A stretch of DNA of 64,000 bases from Streptosporangium saharense (GCF_014203715.1 NZ_JACHJP010000003.1:124001-188000); one strand, 5' to 3'. Numbered from the stretch's first letter, positions 26,903 through 36,153 are shown. Made by a program: numbers and translations. The notes: a model not told the origin generated them from the letters alone.

Positions 26903-27793
26903 CTAGAGGCGGGGGCGGGCGCCGAGGTGGGAGATGGCCTTGGCGGCCAGGCGGCAGCCCGCGGCGAGGGCCTCGGTCGGCGGCTTGTTCTCCAGCCAGA
27001 CGGGCAGGAACCCGGCGGTGAAGGCGTCACCGGCCCCGGTCCCGTCGACCACGCGCTCGACGGCCTCCGCGGCCACCTGGATCGGCTCGGCACGGCCGTT
27101 GTACCACAGCGCGCCCTCGTCGCTGAGCTTGACGACGACCTGCGGGAACCAGGCGGTCAGCACCTTGGCGGCAGCGGCGGGGTCGTCACGGCCCGTCAGG
27201 ACCTTGGCCTGGTCGGCGTTGGCGAAGAGCAGCTTGGCGTTCTGCGTCCACTCCAGGAACGGCTCGGCGCCGGTGCGCTCAAGCGGGGCCGAGGAGGAGC
27301 AGTCGACGGAGACCGACATCCCGGAGCGGCGGGCCATCTCCAGGGCGGCGAGCCCGGCCTCGCGGGAACCCTCGTTGATCAGGGTGTAACCGGACAGGTG
27401 CAGGTGGCTTCCCTGGGTGAACAGGTCGCGGGGCAGGTCCTCCGGCGAGAGGGCGGCGTTGGCGCCGGGGTCGGACAGCATCGTGCGCTCGCCCTTGTGG
27501 GTGACGAGCACCACGCAGGTGCCGGTCGGGCGCTCGGGATCCATGACGAGGCGGGCGTCGACCCCGTAGCCCATCAGCTCCATGTCGCGGTTACGGCCCG
27601 TGATGTCGGCACCCCTGCGCCCGATGAAGGCCACCTCGGCCCCCTCGACCGCGAGCCAGGAGGCGATGTTCGCTCCGGAGCCGCCGCCGTGCATGGTGAC
27701 GATCGCCGGTGTGTCGCTGGCTCGTGCCAATGGGTAGCGGGCTCGTGCGACCGCATCGGTCATCAGATCGCCCACCACGACCACCCGCGTCAT
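26903..27793 (-). CDS. PfkB-family carbohydrate/nucleoside kinase
   Basis: Ribokinase-type ATP-dependent kinase of 296 residues. The N-terminal signature GGGSGANIASWLA (PfkB motif 1) and C-terminal VDGTGAGDAFTAGFL (motif 2, with the GAGD anion hole and catalytic Asp) are intact. A nucleotide-contact stretch VVVKLSDEGAL lies between. The family phosphorylates sugars or nucleosides such as ribose, fructose or adenosine; which one is not evident. ATG 27793 follows AAGGCGGTGAC; the longer frame from 27895 would enter the divergent promoter region. Divergent from the Pat-like gene with 185 bp between starts. Confidence 0.88.
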   Translation of the reverse strand: MTRVVVVGDLMTDAVARARYPLARASDTPAIVTMHGGGSGANIASWLAVEGAEVAFIGRRGADITGRNRDMELMGYGVDARLVMDPERPTGTCVVLVTHKGERTMLSDPGANAALSPEDLPRDLFTQGSHLHLSGYTLINEGSREAGLAALEMARRSGMSVSVDCSSSAPLERTGAEPFLEWTQNAKLLFANADQAKVLTGRDDPAAAAKVLTAWFPQVVVKLSDEGALWYNGRAEPIQVAAEAVERVVDGTGAGDAFTAGFLPVWLENKPPTEALAAGCRLAAKAISHLGARPRL

Positions 27794-27978
27794 GATGTCA
27801 CCGCCTTGCTGCCTTCGATGCTGACGTGCCTCTAGCCGCGAAAAACTTAACAGCTTCCGGCCAGCGTATGGGGTCCGGACCGGACAGCGTGCCATAGTCG
27901 ATGCACAAGCGTTGCGTGAACCGGGCGCGAACCGCCCTGCCGATCTGGCATACGCGTCTGACGTCTACTCTCGGGACT

Positions 27979-30621
27979 GTGGAGGCTGCTCAGTATCCCG
28001 CTCACTGGGAGGCGGACGTCGTCCTTTCCGACGGCGGCACCGCCCATGTACGACCGATCAAACCGGCCGACGCCGATCGGCTCCGCTCGTTCTACTCCCG
28101 GCTGTCCGAGGAGTCCATTTACTTCCGTTTCTTCGGTCCGAGGCCCCGGCTGTCCGAGCGTGAGGTCACCCGGTTCACCAACGTCGACTACGTCGACCGC
28201 GTCGCGCTCATCGCGACGATCGGCGCCGACATGGTTGCGGTGATCCGCTACGACCGGATGGGACCGGGGGAGGCGGAGGTCGCCTTCCTCGTCGAGGACG
28301 CCCACCAGGGCCGTGGGGTGGCCTCGGTGCTGCTCGAACACCTGGCGGAGACGGCCAGGGAGCGGGGCATCACCCGCTTCGTCGCCGACGTGCTGCCCGC
28401 CAACCGCAAGATGACGGCCGTGCTCAAGCAGGCCGGATACACCGCGCAGAGCCGCTTCGCCGACGGCGTCGTGCGGATGACCCTCGACCTGACCCCGACC
28501 GAGACCTCCCAGGAGGTGACCGCCTCCCGCGAGCACCGGGCCGAGTCCCGCTCCATCGAGCGGCTGCTCTCGCCGGGCTCGGTCGCGGTCGTCGGGGCGG
28601 GCAGGGAACCGGGTGGAGTCGGCCAGACCGTGCTGCGCAACCTGCTCGCCGCCGACTTCACCGGTCCCGTCTACCCGGTGCACCGGCAGGCGCGGGCGGT
28701 GGCCGGGGTGCGCGCCTACCCGAGCGTGACGGCCATCGACGGGGAAGTGGACCTCGCGGTGCTGGCCGTACCCGCCGACGGGGTGATCGAGGTGGTCAAG
28801 GAGTGCGCGGAGAAAGGGGTGCGCGGGCTGGTCGTGGTCTCCTCCGGGTTCGGCGAGACCGGTCCTGAGGGGCGGGAGCGGCAGGACGAGCTGGCCCGCA
28901 TCGCCCGCGCGTACGGCCTGCGCGTCGTCGGCCCCAACTGCCTCGGCATCGCCAACACCGACCCCTCGGTCAGGCTGAACGCCACGCTGGCCGCGACCAT
29001 CCCCGGCCACGGCAGGGTCGGCTTCTTCAGCCAGTCGGGCGCCCTGGGCACCGCGTTGCTGCAGCGGGTCGCCCAGCGGGGCATGGGCATCTCCTCGTTC
29101 GTCTCCGCGGGCAACCGCGCCGACGTCTCGGGCAACGACCTGCTGCAGTACTGGGAGGAGGACCCCAGGACCGACGTGATCCTGCTCTATCTGGAGTCGC
29201 TGGGAAACCCCCGCAAGTTCGCCCGTCTCGCGCGGCGCATCTCACGGCGCAAGCCGATCGTGGTCGTCAAGAGCGGCGGAACCACCCAGAACGTGCCCAG
29301 AGGTCACGCGGCGCCGGTGCTCGGACTGCCCGACACCGCGCTCAGCTCGCTGTTCGAGCAGGCCGGGGTGATCCGGGTGGACGACCTCATCCAGCAGTTC
29401 GACGTCGCCCAGTTGCTGGCCTACCAGCCGCTGCCGAAGGGTCCGAGGGTCGGCCTGGTCGGCAACTCCGACGCGCTGGCGCTGCTGGCCGCCGACGCCT
29501 GCGTGCGGGCCGGGCTGGACCCGGCGCCGCCGGTCAACCTCGGCGCGCGGGCCGGGGCCGCCGAGTTCGGTGCCGCGCTGACCTCGGTCCTGCAGGATGT
29601 GGACGCGGTCGTCGTCATCTACATGCCGCCGATCCCCGGCCCCGCCGACGAGGTGGCCGCCGAGCTGCTGCGGGTCTCCCGCGACTGCGGCAAACCGGTC
29701 CTGGCCACCTTCGAGGGAAGGGTCGGCGTGCCCCAGGGACTGCGGACCGGCGCGACGCCCGAGCGGGGGTCCATCCCGTCCTACGCCGCCCCCGAGGAGG
29801 CGGTCCGTGCCCTGGCCCATGTCGTACGGCACGCCCGCTGGCGCAAGCGGCCCCCCGGGGTGCCCGAGGAGATCGAGGGCGTGGACACCGCCGCCGCGCG
29901 ACGGCTGGTGCTGTCGAGATTGGGAGAGCCGCACGGGGATGTGCGGATCGACCCCTCCGAGCTGCTGGCCTGCTACGGGCTGACCGTGTGGCCCGCCGAG
30001 GTGGCCGCCTCCCCCGAGGAGGCCGTCGAGGCGGCGGAGCGGCTCGGCTGGCCGGTGGTGCTGAAGGCGGCCGACCCGGAGGCGGCCAAACGCGCCGGAA
30101 CGGTACGGCTCGGCCTGACAGGTCCCGACGGGGTGCGCGAGGCCTTCGCGGGGCTGAAGGAGCAGCTCGGCCAGGACGCGGTGCTCGCGGTGCAGCGGAT
30201 GGTCCCGCAGCCCGCGGTGCCGACCGTGGTCAGCGTCATCGAGGACTCGGCCTTCGGCGCCGTCGTCTCCTTCGGGCTCGGGGAGGTCACCGCCCGCCTG
30301 CTGCACGACGAGGCCTACCGGCTGGCCCCGCTGACCTCGGAGGACGCCGCGACACTGGTCAGGTCGCCGCACGCGGCTCCCCTGCTGTTCGGTGAGTACG
30401 GCTATCCGCCGGTCGCGGTCGAGGCCCTTGAGGAGCTGCTGATCCGGGTCGGGCGACTGGCCGACGACCTTCCCGAGGTGGCCAGGCTCGACCTCGACCC
30501 GGTGCTGGTGGGAGAGTCGGAGGTGATCGTGCTCGGGGCGCGTGCCGTACTGAGCAGTCAGGAGGGGCCGCGGGTGGACGCGGGACCGCGCCGTCTCGGC
30601 TGGGCGGGACGCGGGTGGTGA
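27979..30621 (+). CDS. GNAT-acyl-CoA synthetase (NDP-forming) fusion, Pat-like protein acetyltransferase
   Basis: An 880-residue fusion. Residues ~15-165 are a GNAT domain (VRPIKPADADRLRSF, then VEDAHQGRGVASVLLEHL with the CoA loop). The rest is the NDP-forming acyl-CoA synthetase architecture: CoA-binding Rossmann domain (SVAVVGAGREPGGVGQ), ligase domains (VGPNCLGIAN, GFFSQSGALGTALL) and a C-terminal ATP-grasp (WPVVLKAADPEAAKRAGTVR). This is the actinobacterial type of Pat lysine acetyltransferase that inactivates acetyl-CoA synthetase, with GNAT at the N-terminus. The position of the ligase active-site His is not clear to me: SQSGALG is present but the HGG-type motif was not seen. GTG 27979 follows TACTCT by 7 nt, a leaderless arrangement. 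Confidence 0.85.
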   Translation: MEAAQYPAHWEADVVLSDGGTAHVRPIKPADADRLRSFYSRLSEESIYFRFFGPRPRLSEREVTRFTNVDYVDRVALIATIGADMVAVIRYDRMGPGEAEVAFLVEDAHQGRGVASVLLEHLAETARERGITRFVADVLPANRKMTAVLKQAGYTAQSRFADGVVRMTLDLTPTETSQEVTASREHRAESRSIERLLSPGSVAVVGAGREPGGVGQTVLRNLLAADFTGPVYPVHRQARAVAGVRAYPSVTAIDGEVDLAVLAVPADGVIEVVKECAEKGVRGLVVVSSGFGETGPEGRERQDELARIARAYGLRVVGPNCLGIANTDPSVRLNATLAATIPGHGRVGFFSQSGALGTALLQRVAQRGMGISSFVSAGNRADVSGNDLLQYWEEDPRTDVILLYLESLGNPRKFARLARRISRRKPIVVVKSGGTTQNVPRGHAAPVLGLPDTALSSLFEQAGVIRVDDLIQQFDVAQLLAYQPLPKGPRVGLVGNSDALALLAADACVRAGLDPAPPVNLGARAGAAEFGAALTSVLQDVDAVVVIYMPPIPGPADEVAAELLRVSRDCGKPVLATFEGRVGVPQGLRTGATPERGSIPSYAAPEEAVRALAHVVRHARWRKRPPGVPEEIEGVDTAAARRLVLSRLGEPHGDVRIDPSELLACYGLTVWPAEVAASPEEAVEAAERLGWPVVLKAADPEAAKRAGTVRLGLTGPDGVREAFAGLKEQLGQDAVLAVQRMVPQPAVPTVVSVIEDSAFGAVVSFGLGEVTARLLHDEAYRLAPLTSEDAATLVRSPHAAPLLFGEYGYPPVAVEALEELLIRVGRLADDLPEVARLDLDPVLVGESEVIVLGARAVLSSQEGPRVDAGPRRLGWAGRGW

Positions 30622-30786
30622 TGAAAACCCCGCCACCGCCTTATCAATACAATTAACGCCAAAACCCGAATTAACCGCCTACCTACTTCGGGGAAACCGC
30701 ATTTCGCGGGGAGCGTCTTTTCGCCGATGGCCGAACCTCCCGGCCTCCAGGCGAAAGCGATGCCCCGGACAGGGCAGGATGGACCC

Positions 30787-31377
30787 ATGAGGGAAACCCG
30801 ACTCTCGGCCGCCGGTCTGCGCGAGGCAATCGATCGCAGCGGCTATTATCCCGACCTGGTCGCCGACGCGGTCGACTCCGCCCTGGGCAAGGAGCAGGTG
30901 GGCGCCTACGTGGTGCACCACGAGGCCACCTTCGACCCCGCCATGGAGGTGCGCAGACACGTCACCGTCCTGGTGCTCACCCCCAGCCGCCTGCTCGTCT
31001 GCCACACCGACGAGCACTCACCGGTCGAGGGCGTCTCGGTCTCGCACGCCTCGACGACCACCGAGGCCGTGCGCCTGAGCCGGATCCAGTCGGTCGCCGT
31101 GACCAGGGTCGTGCCCGATCCGGCCTCCTACGTGCCGGGCGTCCCGCCGAACGAGGTCACCCTCACCATCGGCTGGGGGGCCATCTCCCACGTGGACCTC
31201 GAACCCGCGACCTGCGGCGACGAGAACTGCGAGGCCGACCACGGATACACCGGCGCTATCACGGCCGACGACCTGTCCCTGAGGGTGAGCGAGGCCGCCG
31301 ACGGCCCCGAGGCCGTCTCACACGTGCTCGCCTTCGCCAAGGCACTGTCCGAGGCCACCGCCCACGCCGCCTCATGA
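30787..31377 (+). CDS. DUF5998-family protein
   Basis: A 196-residue actinobacterial protein with no known function. It has no signal or membrane segment. Conserved-looking features are an N-terminal helix (LREAIDRSGYYPDLVADAV), a beta-rich centre (HVTVLVLTPSRLLVCHTDEH) and the CGDENCEADHGY segment, which could bind a metal through Cys/Asp/His. ATG 30787 is preceded by CAGGAT at 6 nt, suggesting a leaderless start. The phosphodiesterase gene overlaps its stop by 4 bases (ATGA), so the three genes 30787-33322 form an operon. Confidence 0.8.
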   Translation: MRETRLSAAGLREAIDRSGYYPDLVADAVDSALGKEQVGAYVVHHEATFDPAMEVRRHVTVLVLTPSRLLVCHTDEHSPVEGVSVSHASTTTEAVRLSRIQSVAVTRVVPDPASYVPGVPPNEVTLTIGWGAISHVDLEPATCGDENCEADHGYTGAITADDLSLRVSEAADGPEAVSHVLAFAKALSEATAHAAS

Positions 31378-32513
31378 CGGCCCCGCTCCTCCCGGCGTAC
31401 GGCACGGCCTCCCTGGCCGACCTGTCCCGCTCCCTGCTCGCCGTGCTCGGGATGGGTTCGGGGCCTGGCGACAACCCCCTGGGGCTGGAGCCCGCCAAGC
31501 GCGTCCTGGTGTTCCTCGTCGACGGCCTGGGCGCCGAGCTGCTCGACGCCCACCCGGAGACGGCCCCGTTCCTGACCGCGAGACGGCCGAGGGTGCTCAC
31601 CGCGGGCTTCCCCGCGACCACCGCGACCAGCCTCAGCACCCTGGGCACCGGCCTGCCGCCCGGCGAGCACGGCATGCTCGGCTACCAGCTCGCCATGCCG
31701 GGCACGGGCCACCTGCTCAACTGCCTGCGCTGGACCTCGGCGGGCCCGACGGTCCCGCCGGACGAGTGGCAGCCGACCCCGACCGTCTTCGAGCGCGCCG
31801 CCGCCGCGGGCGTCTCCGTGAGCTACGTCGCCCCCTCCGAGTTCGGGCCGACCGCGTTCAACCGGGCCGTCTACCGGGGCACCGAGTTCATCGGTGCCGA
31901 CACCCTCGACGACCGGGTCGAGGGGGCGCGCGTGGCCCTGGCCAGGCCCCGCTCCCACGTGACGGTCTACTACGGCGACCTCGACGCCGCGGGCCACAGG
32001 TTCGGCTGGGGCTCCCCGCAGTGGCTCGAACGGCTCGCCGCCGCCGACAACCTCGCCGAACGGCTGGCGGGCACCCTCCCGCAGGGTTCGGCGATGTACG
32101 TCACCGCCGACCACGGCATGGTCAACGCCACCGAGTGGATCGACGTGGACAGCCAGGAGGGGCGCTACACCGCGCTGCGTGAGGGCGTGGCCCTGCTCGG
32201 CGGCGACACCAGGGTCAGGCACGTCTACACCGCGCCGGGCGCCACCCAGGCCGTGCTCGGCACCTGGAGTGAGCTCCTGGAGGGCAGGGCGTGGGTCGTC
32301 TCCCGGCAGGAGGCCGTCGAGTCCGGCTGGTTCGGGCCCCGCGTGCGGCAGGACTGGCTGCCCAGGATCGGCGACGTCCTGGCCGTGCCGTACACCGACT
32401 GCGTGATCGTCGCCTCGGCCAGAGAGACGCTGGAGTCGTCGTTCATCGGCGTCCACGGCTCCCTGACCGCCGCGGAGCAGCACGTTCCCCTGCTGGAGGT
32501 AAGCACCCGATGA
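31374..32513 (+). CDS. Alkaline-phosphatase-superfamily nucleotide pyrophosphatase/phosphodiesterase
   Basis: A 379-residue phosphodiesterase of the NPP/phosphonoacetate hydrolase group. The dinuclear metal site is visible: LVDGLGAELL (Asp near 49), the nucleophile Thr in FPATTATS, DLDAAGHRFGWG, TADHGM, and a terminal GVHGS His. No signal peptide, so it acts in the cytoplasm or at its inner face. Substrate unknown; nucleotide or phosphodiester second messengers are possible. It overlaps both neighbours by 4 bases, which couples it to DUF5998 and rhodanese. Confidence 0.85.
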   Translation: MTAPLLPAYGTASLADLSRSLLAVLGMGSGPGDNPLGLEPAKRVLVFLVDGLGAELLDAHPETAPFLTARRPRVLTAGFPATTATSLSTLGTGLPPGEHGMLGYQLAMPGTGHLLNCLRWTSAGPTVPPDEWQPTPTVFERAAAAGVSVSYVAPSEFGPTAFNRAVYRGTEFIGADTLDDRVEGARVALARPRSHVTVYYGDLDAAGHRFGWGSPQWLERLAAADNLAERLAGTLPQGSAMYVTADHGMVNATEWIDVDSQEGRYTALREGVALLGGDTRVRHVYTAPGATQAVLGTWSELLEGRAWVVSRQEAVESGWFGPRVRQDWLPRIGDVLAVPYTDCVIVASARETLESSFIGVHGSLTAAEQHVPLLEVSTR

Positions 32514-33322
32514 GCCCGCTGATCACCCCGTCCGAGCTGTCCGCCCTGACCGGGGCGACGGTCCTGGACGTCCGCTGGAAGCTGGGCGGCCCGCCGGGGG
32601 CCGACCTCTTCCGCGAGGGACACATCCCCGGCGCCGTCTTCTGCGACCTGGACGCCGACCTCGCCGCCCCGCCGGGGGAGGCGGGCCGCCACCCGCTGCC
32701 CGCCGCCGACCACTTCCAGGAGGCCGCGCGCCGCCTGGGCGTCTCCGGCTCCCGCACGGTCGTGGTCTACGACGAAGCCGACTCGACCGCCGCGGCACGG
32801 GCCTGGTGGACGCTGCGCCACTTCGGCCACCCGGACGTCCGGGTCCTGGACGGCGGCCTGCGCGCCTGGGTCTCGGAGGGGCTGCCCCTCGCCGAGGGCG
32901 ACCAGGAGGCGGTTCAGGGCGACTTCGTCGCGCGCCCCGGCGGGATGCCCGTCCTCGACGCCGACCAGGCCGCGGAGCTGGCCGGGGACGGGGTCCTGCT
33001 CGACGCCCGCGCCGCCGAGCGCTACCGGGGAGAGGTCGAGCCGATCGACCCCGTCGCGGGACACGTCCCCGGCGCGGTCAGCGCCCCCACGGGTGAGAAC
33101 GTCGATCCCTCGGGGCGTTTCCACCTGCCCGACTTCCTGCGTGAGCGCTTCAACACGCTCGGCGCCGTCCCCGGCGTGCGGGTAGGCGCCTACTGCGGGT
33201 CCGGTGTGACGGCCGCCCACGAGGTGCTGGCCCTTGAGGTCGCGGGCATTCCCGCCGCCCTCTACGTCGGCTCCTGGTCCAACTGGGTCGCCGACCCCTC
33301 ACGGCCCGTCGCCACCGGCTGA
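32510..33322 (+). CDS. Two-domain rhodanese sulfurtransferase
   Basis: Thiosulfate or 3-mercaptopyruvate:cyanide sulfurtransferase of 270 residues with an inactive N-terminal and an active C-terminal rhodanese domain. The catalytic loop is YCGSGVTA (Cys near 229); domain signatures FREGHIPGAVFCDLDADL and DPVAGHVPGAVSAP are clear. The CGSGVTA loop is the SseA-like type, so mercaptopyruvate may be the donor. ATG 32510 overlaps the phosphodiesterase stop. Its last 61 bp overlap the tail of the CHAT gene on the other strand, leaving no room for a terminator. Confidence 0.9.
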   Translation: MSPLITPSELSALTGATVLDVRWKLGGPPGADLFREGHIPGAVFCDLDADLAAPPGEAGRHPLPAADHFQEAARRLGVSGSRTVVVYDEADSTAAARAWWTLRHFGHPDVRVLDGGLRAWVSEGLPLAEGDQEAVQGDFVARPGGMPVLDADQAAELAGDGVLLDARAAERYRGEVEPIDPVAGHVPGAVSAPTGENVDPSGRFHLPDFLRERFNTLGAVPGVRVGAYCGSGVTAAHEVLALEVAGIPAALYVGSWSNWVADPSRPVATG

Positions 33323-35685
33323 TCGCCGTAGCCCAGGCAGACGAAACCGGTCACCCCCGTCTTTGCGTTCGCCGTGGCGAGCGCCTGGGCGGGGCAGTGG
33401 CCCGTGGCCAGCAGTTCGTGGAAGACCGTCATGAGGTCGAGGGTCTCCTCGTCGCGCACCGGGACCAGGCTGGCCACCACACACCGCGTCCCCAGAGATA
33501 GGAAGGCACCGGCCAGCCCCAGCGGGGCGCCGTCCGCGGGGGCGTGGGCCATCCCGGCGTCACACGCCGACAGCACGACCAGCCCGGGCGGGGTGCGCAG
33601 CCGCAGCAGGTCGTAGGCCATCAGCCTGCCGTCCTCAAGATCGATACCGGACAGCAGCGGGCTGCGCGAGCAGAACGTGCCGTGCGCGGCCAGGTGCGCG
33701 ACCTCGGCCCCGCGCAGCGCCGCGACCACCTCGGGACGCAGCGCCGCGACCCGCTCGGCGCCGGGGTGACGGGTAACGACCATCTCCGCCTCCGCCTCGG
33801 CGTGCCGCAACCCGGGCCCCGCGGCCACCACAACTCTGCCTGCCCGTATGGCCCGGCCCCTCCCTCCGGCCAGCCAGGCCGCGGCTGAGGAGGCCACCGA
33901 GACCCGGCGCCCGGAGTTCGACGGCAGGACCGGCCACGGCAGCGTGTGCAGCGCCCCCGTCGGCACGACGACCAGCGCCCTGTCACCCACGATCCCCGCC
34001 AGGGGGCCGAGCAGCAGCCGTTCGAGCAGGGCCGCCTCCCCGGCGACACAGGCCGCGCTCCCGTCACGCAGATGCGCCCTGCGCAGGCCGTACCTCAGCC
34101 GCACGACGGCCTCTGCGACGACGGAGAAGGAGCCCAGGCGGCGCAGCGCGACGCGCTCCGGCGCCACCGCGACGGCGAGGAGTTCGTCGCCGTTCCTGGC
34201 GAACTCGACCAGGACCGCGTCACCGAGTGCCGCCCTGAGCTCCTCGACGTCAGGAGCCAGCGGCCGTCCCGAGCCACCCGCCACGGCCCGCCAGCGCTCG
34301 GCCCAGGCCAGGAGCGTACGGCCCCGCCCGGTCCGCAGGGCCAGCGTGAGCCCGAACCCGGCCAGCGGCTCCCCGGCCCTGGCGGCGTGGGCGCGGACCC
34401 GGGGATCCTCAGCCGTGACCGTACGGGCGGCGACCTCGGCGAGACCCGCCCTGACCTCGGCGAACGCCCCACGCCTGTCTCCGGCGAGCTCCCGCCTCAG
34501 CGCCGAGGCGTGCCGGGAGACCAGTCCGGGGCCCCGGGCGAGACGGTCGAGCTGGCCGTCGGCGACCGCGCGCTCACCGACCAGGAGCGCGACCTCGGCG
34601 GCGGTGAGCCGCAGCTCCCCGGAGACCTCCGCGTGCCCGGCGGCGTCGAGGTCGTCGGCGCAGGAGAGCAACTCGGTGAGCAGTTCCCGGTCCTGCGGAC
34701 CGAGGGCCAGCCGGGCCCGCAGGACGATCTCCGTGGTGAGCGGCACCAGGACGGCGTGGCCCTGCGCGGCCAGCGCGGCGCCCGCGCGTTCCGCGGTCCG
34801 CAGGGCGCGGTGCGGCTCACCCGTGCGCAGCTCGGCCCTGGCCAGCAGCAGAAGGGCCTCGGCCAGGGCGCCCCGCGCGCCCGCCGCGGTCAGCTCGGGC
34901 ACCGCCAGGTCGAGCAGCACCCGCGCCTCACCCGGCAGGTGGGCCGCGACCAGCGCCTCGGCCAGGTCACAGCGCATCGTGGCGAGGCGTTCGGGATAGC
35001 CGAACAGGCTGTTCTCCGCCCGCCGGTAGGCGGCGAAGGCGGCGGGCAGGTCACCGCGCCGCGCGGCCAGGAAAGGCAGGTTGCCCTCGGCGAGCGCGAG
35101 CACGTGGTCGAGACCCGCCCGTCCGGCCAGCTCGGCGCAGCGGGTCAGGTCGGCCTCGGCGGCCTCGAACTCCCCGAGGAAGGCCCGTGCCAGACCCCGG
35201 TTCAGCAGCGCCCCCGCCAGGAACCTGGGATCGTCCTCCAGCAGGCCGATGGCCCGGTCGCACTGCTCGGCGGCCTCGGCGTAGCGGCCGAGCCTGGCCA
35301 GGGCGACCGCCCGGTGGACCCCCAGCTTGGCCACCTCGGCCGGATCGAGGTACGGCTCGGCGGCGGCCGCGACGGTGAGGGCCTGCGCGGGACGGCCGAG
35401 CTCGGCGCTGACGTGGACCAGGGAGAGACGGGCCTGGGCCGCCCGATGCCGCAGGCCCGCCGACAACGCGATGCCGACGGCCCTGCGCAGATGGCTCTCG
35501 GCCAGCGGCAGGTCTCCCAGCTCCCTGGCGGCCAGCGCCAGCGCCCGGTGGGCGACCGTCGCAGCCTCGCCGGAGACCGCCGCGGGGCGCAGCACCTCAC
35601 GTGCCAGCTCGGCGGCCCGCGCGGGGTCGCTGCCGGACATCTCCAGCGCCCGTTCCGCGGCGGCGACCGCCTCGTCAGGAACCAC
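33262..35685 (-). CDS. TPR-CHAT protein (caspase-like cysteine protease)
   Basis: An 807-residue cytoplasmic protein. The N-terminal ~420 residues are helical repeats of TPR type (ALALAARELGDLPLAESHLR, VALARLGRYAEAAEQCDRAI, LARAFLGEFEAAEADLTRCA), a protein-binding platform. The C-terminal ~330 residues are a CHAT domain, a clan-CD caspase-like protease. The catalytic pair is present as His668 in HLAAHGTF and Cys708 in VLSACDAG. CHAT proteases act in separase-like and immune roles in other bacteria. The GTG start abuts the TAG of the upstream gene (TAG then GTG, same frame) with no Shine-Dalgarno, so it depends on coupling or readthrough. Last gene of the S8-sigma-small protein-CHAT operon. 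Confidence 0.88.
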   Translation of the reverse strand: MVPDEAVAAAERALEMSGSDPARAAELAREVLRPAAVSGEAATVAHRALALAARELGDLPLAESHLRRAVGIALSAGLRHRAAQARLSLVHVSAELGRPAQALTVAAAAEPYLDPAEVAKLGVHRAVALARLGRYAEAAEQCDRAIGLLEDDPRFLAGALLNRGLARAFLGEFEAAEADLTRCAELAGRAGLDHVLALAEGNLPFLAARRGDLPAAFAAYRRAENSLFGYPERLATMRCDLAEALVAAHLPGEARVLLDLAVPELTAAGARGALAEALLLLARAELRTGEPHRALRTAERAGAALAAQGHAVLVPLTTEIVLRARLALGPQDRELLTELLSCADDLDAAGHAEVSGELRLTAAEVALLVGERAVADGQLDRLARGPGLVSRHASALRRELAGDRRGAFAEVRAGLAEVAARTVTAEDPRVRAHAARAGEPLAGFGLTLALRTGRGRTLLAWAERWRAVAGGSGRPLAPDVEELRAALGDAVLVEFARNGDELLAVAVAPERVALRRLGSFSVVAEAVVRLRYGLRRAHLRDGSAACVAGEAALLERLLLGPLAGIVGDRALVVVPTGALHTLPWPVLPSNSGRRVSVASSAAAWLAGGRGRAIRAGRVVVAAGPGLRHAEAEAEMVVTRHPGAERVAALRPEVVAALRGAEVAHLAAHGTFCSRSPLLSGIDLEDGRLMAYDLLRLRTPPGLVVLSACDAGMAHAPADGAPLGLAGAFLSLGTRCVVASLVPVRDEETLDLMTVFHELLATGHCPAQALATANAKTGVTGFVCLGYGDQPVATGREGSATQLDQEPT

Positions 35686-36153
35686 CTAGGGACGGATCCG
35701 GGTCCAGCTGGTGACGACCGGACCGTGACCGGGGCGCCTGCACACCACGCTGAACCAGCCGGGCGGCAGCCCGGTGACGGCGAACTGGCCCGTCGCGGAG
35801 ACCTCACGCGACTCGGTGAGGTGCGGGGTGCGCACCTCGACCGTCGTGCCCGCCTCGGGAAGGGGCGAGACCTGACCGGCCAGGTCGACGAGGCCGTCCA
35901 CGGGGACGATCTCCAGCTCCACGACGAGGGCACCCACGGTGAAGCGCAGCAATCGCGCCTCCTCGGACGACCGCACCCCCGCGGGGACGGCCGTGGCCAC
36001 CGGCGCCGCCGTCGAGGCGCCCGGCACCCGGAGGGCGAAGGCCGCCCTGGCCTCCGCCAGGACGTGCGCCGGGACGGGATCCCTGCCCGCGGCCAGGCGG
36101 AGCGCGGCGACCAGGGACTCGTCGTCGATCGCGGGGGGATGTCGGGTGGTCAC
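35686..36153 (-). CDS. Small beta-rich protein between ECF sigma and CHAT genes
   Basis: A 155-residue protein of no family I can name firmly. Residues 1-45 are a helical arm (DDESLVAALRLAAGRDPVP), followed by a short Ala/Pro linker and a beta-rich C-terminal ~85 residues (LRFTVGALVVELEIVPVDG, FAVTGLPPGWFSVV) resembling carboxypeptidase-regulatory or transthyretin-like sandwiches. There is no signal peptide or membrane helix, unlike a classical anti-sigma factor. GTG 36153 overlaps the sigma stop by 4 bases and follows GGAGGCGCAACC. Position between sigma factor and CHAT protease suggests an adaptor, substrate or regulator of one of them; this is inference. Confidence 0.7.
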   Translation of the reverse strand: MTTRHPPAIDDESLVAALRLAAGRDPVPAHVLAEARAAFALRVPGASTAAPVATAVPAGVRSSEEARLLRFTVGALVVELEIVPVDGLVDLAGQVSPLPEAGTTVEVRTPHLTESREVSATGQFAVTGLPPGWFSVVCRRPGHGPVVTSWTRIRP

